Origin: DATLFP01 sp035540955 | Lineage (GTDB): Bacteria > Actinomycetota > Acidimicrobiia > Acidimicrobiales > CADCSY01 | Reading direction: 5' to 3' | NCBI GenBank assembly: GCA_035540955.1 | Contig: DATLFP010000180.1 | Location: forward strand, 1 to 9,492 | Length of the DNA stretch: 9,492 bases | Shown here: positions 9,443-9,492 of the stretch, one piece after another | Layout of the letters: each line of letters opens with the position of its first letter | Position numbering within the stretch: the stretch's first letter is position 1 | Notes under the pieces: generated by a model | Seen by the model: the letters and a program-made list of their open reading frames with translations, nothing else | Told to the model about the DNA's origin: nothing | Databases searched by the model: none | Position numbers and translations under genes: made by a program

Positions 9443-9492
9443 ATGGCACCGCTGGAAGGTGAGTACGTCCCGAGCCCGTGGGAGTGGGTGCG
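9443..9492 (+). CDS. Probable deazaflavin (F420)-dependent nitroreductase family protein (N-terminal fragment)
   Basis: Only about 16 codons fall in the window, and the gene runs off the right edge. The translation from the ATG at 9443 includes LEGEYVPSPWEWV, which closely resembles the conserved start (EGEYxPSPWxW) of actinobacterial nitroreductase-family, F420-dependent oxidoreductases related to Ddn. Members use reduced F420 to reduce quinones or nitro compounds. An in-frame ATG at 9431 would add four residues; I prefer 9443 because homologous N-termini begin close to the LEGEY motif and because a -10-like TATGGT lies 7 bp upstream. The fragment lacks the F420-binding part, so the assignment rests on N-terminal recognition alone. 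The gene is divergent from the methyltransferase. Confidence 0.6.
   Translation, partial: MAPLEGEYVPSPWEWV

Overview
The window is GC-rich, gene-dense bacterial DNA. Very high third-position GC, frequent GTG starts, stop/start overlaps at almost every junction and a probable F420-dependent (deazaflavin) oxidoreductase at the right edge all point to an actinobacterium. An Acidimicrobiia-like lineage is my guess, but the sequence does not prove it. I see no tRNA, rRNA, CRISPR array, transposase, integrase or phage gene.

Region 1 (1-1944, + strand) is the end of a cobalt-type ECF transporter operon. It holds the C-terminus of CbiM (substrate-binding membrane subunit), all of CbiN (small accessory membrane subunit), CbiQ (transmembrane coupling subunit, EcfT class) and CbiO (ATPase). 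The four genes overlap or abut, so they should be one transcription and translation unit that imports Co2+ for cobalamin-type cofactors.

Region 2 (1945-2023) is a 79-bp gap between convergent genes. It contains a perfect 11-bp inverted repeat with a second hairpin nested in its loop, best read as a bidirectional terminator.

Region 3 (2024-8426, - strand) is a complete trehalose-from-glycogen operon transcribed in the order glgX/treX, treY, treZ. GlgX removes branches from glycogen or maltodextrin. TreY converts the reducing-end alpha-1,4 bond to the alpha,alpha-1,1 bond. TreZ hydrolyses off free trehalose. All three keep the GH13 catalytic residues and are joined by GTGA stop/start overlaps.

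Region 4 (8427-9492) holds a THUMP-type RNA methyltransferase on the - strand, 35 bp upstream of glgX and possibly co-transcribed with it. Divergent from it, with only 6-18 bp between start codons, is the first 50-62 bases of a gene resembling deazaflavin-dependent nitroreductases. A TATGGT box placed 7 bp before an ATG suggests a leaderless transcript for that gene.

All the genes belong to recognisable families, and I do not see a new biological system here. The parts most worth checking are the non-coding structures: the nested palindrome between the convergent operons, the hairpin against the glgX start codon, and the very tight divergent start region at the right edge.
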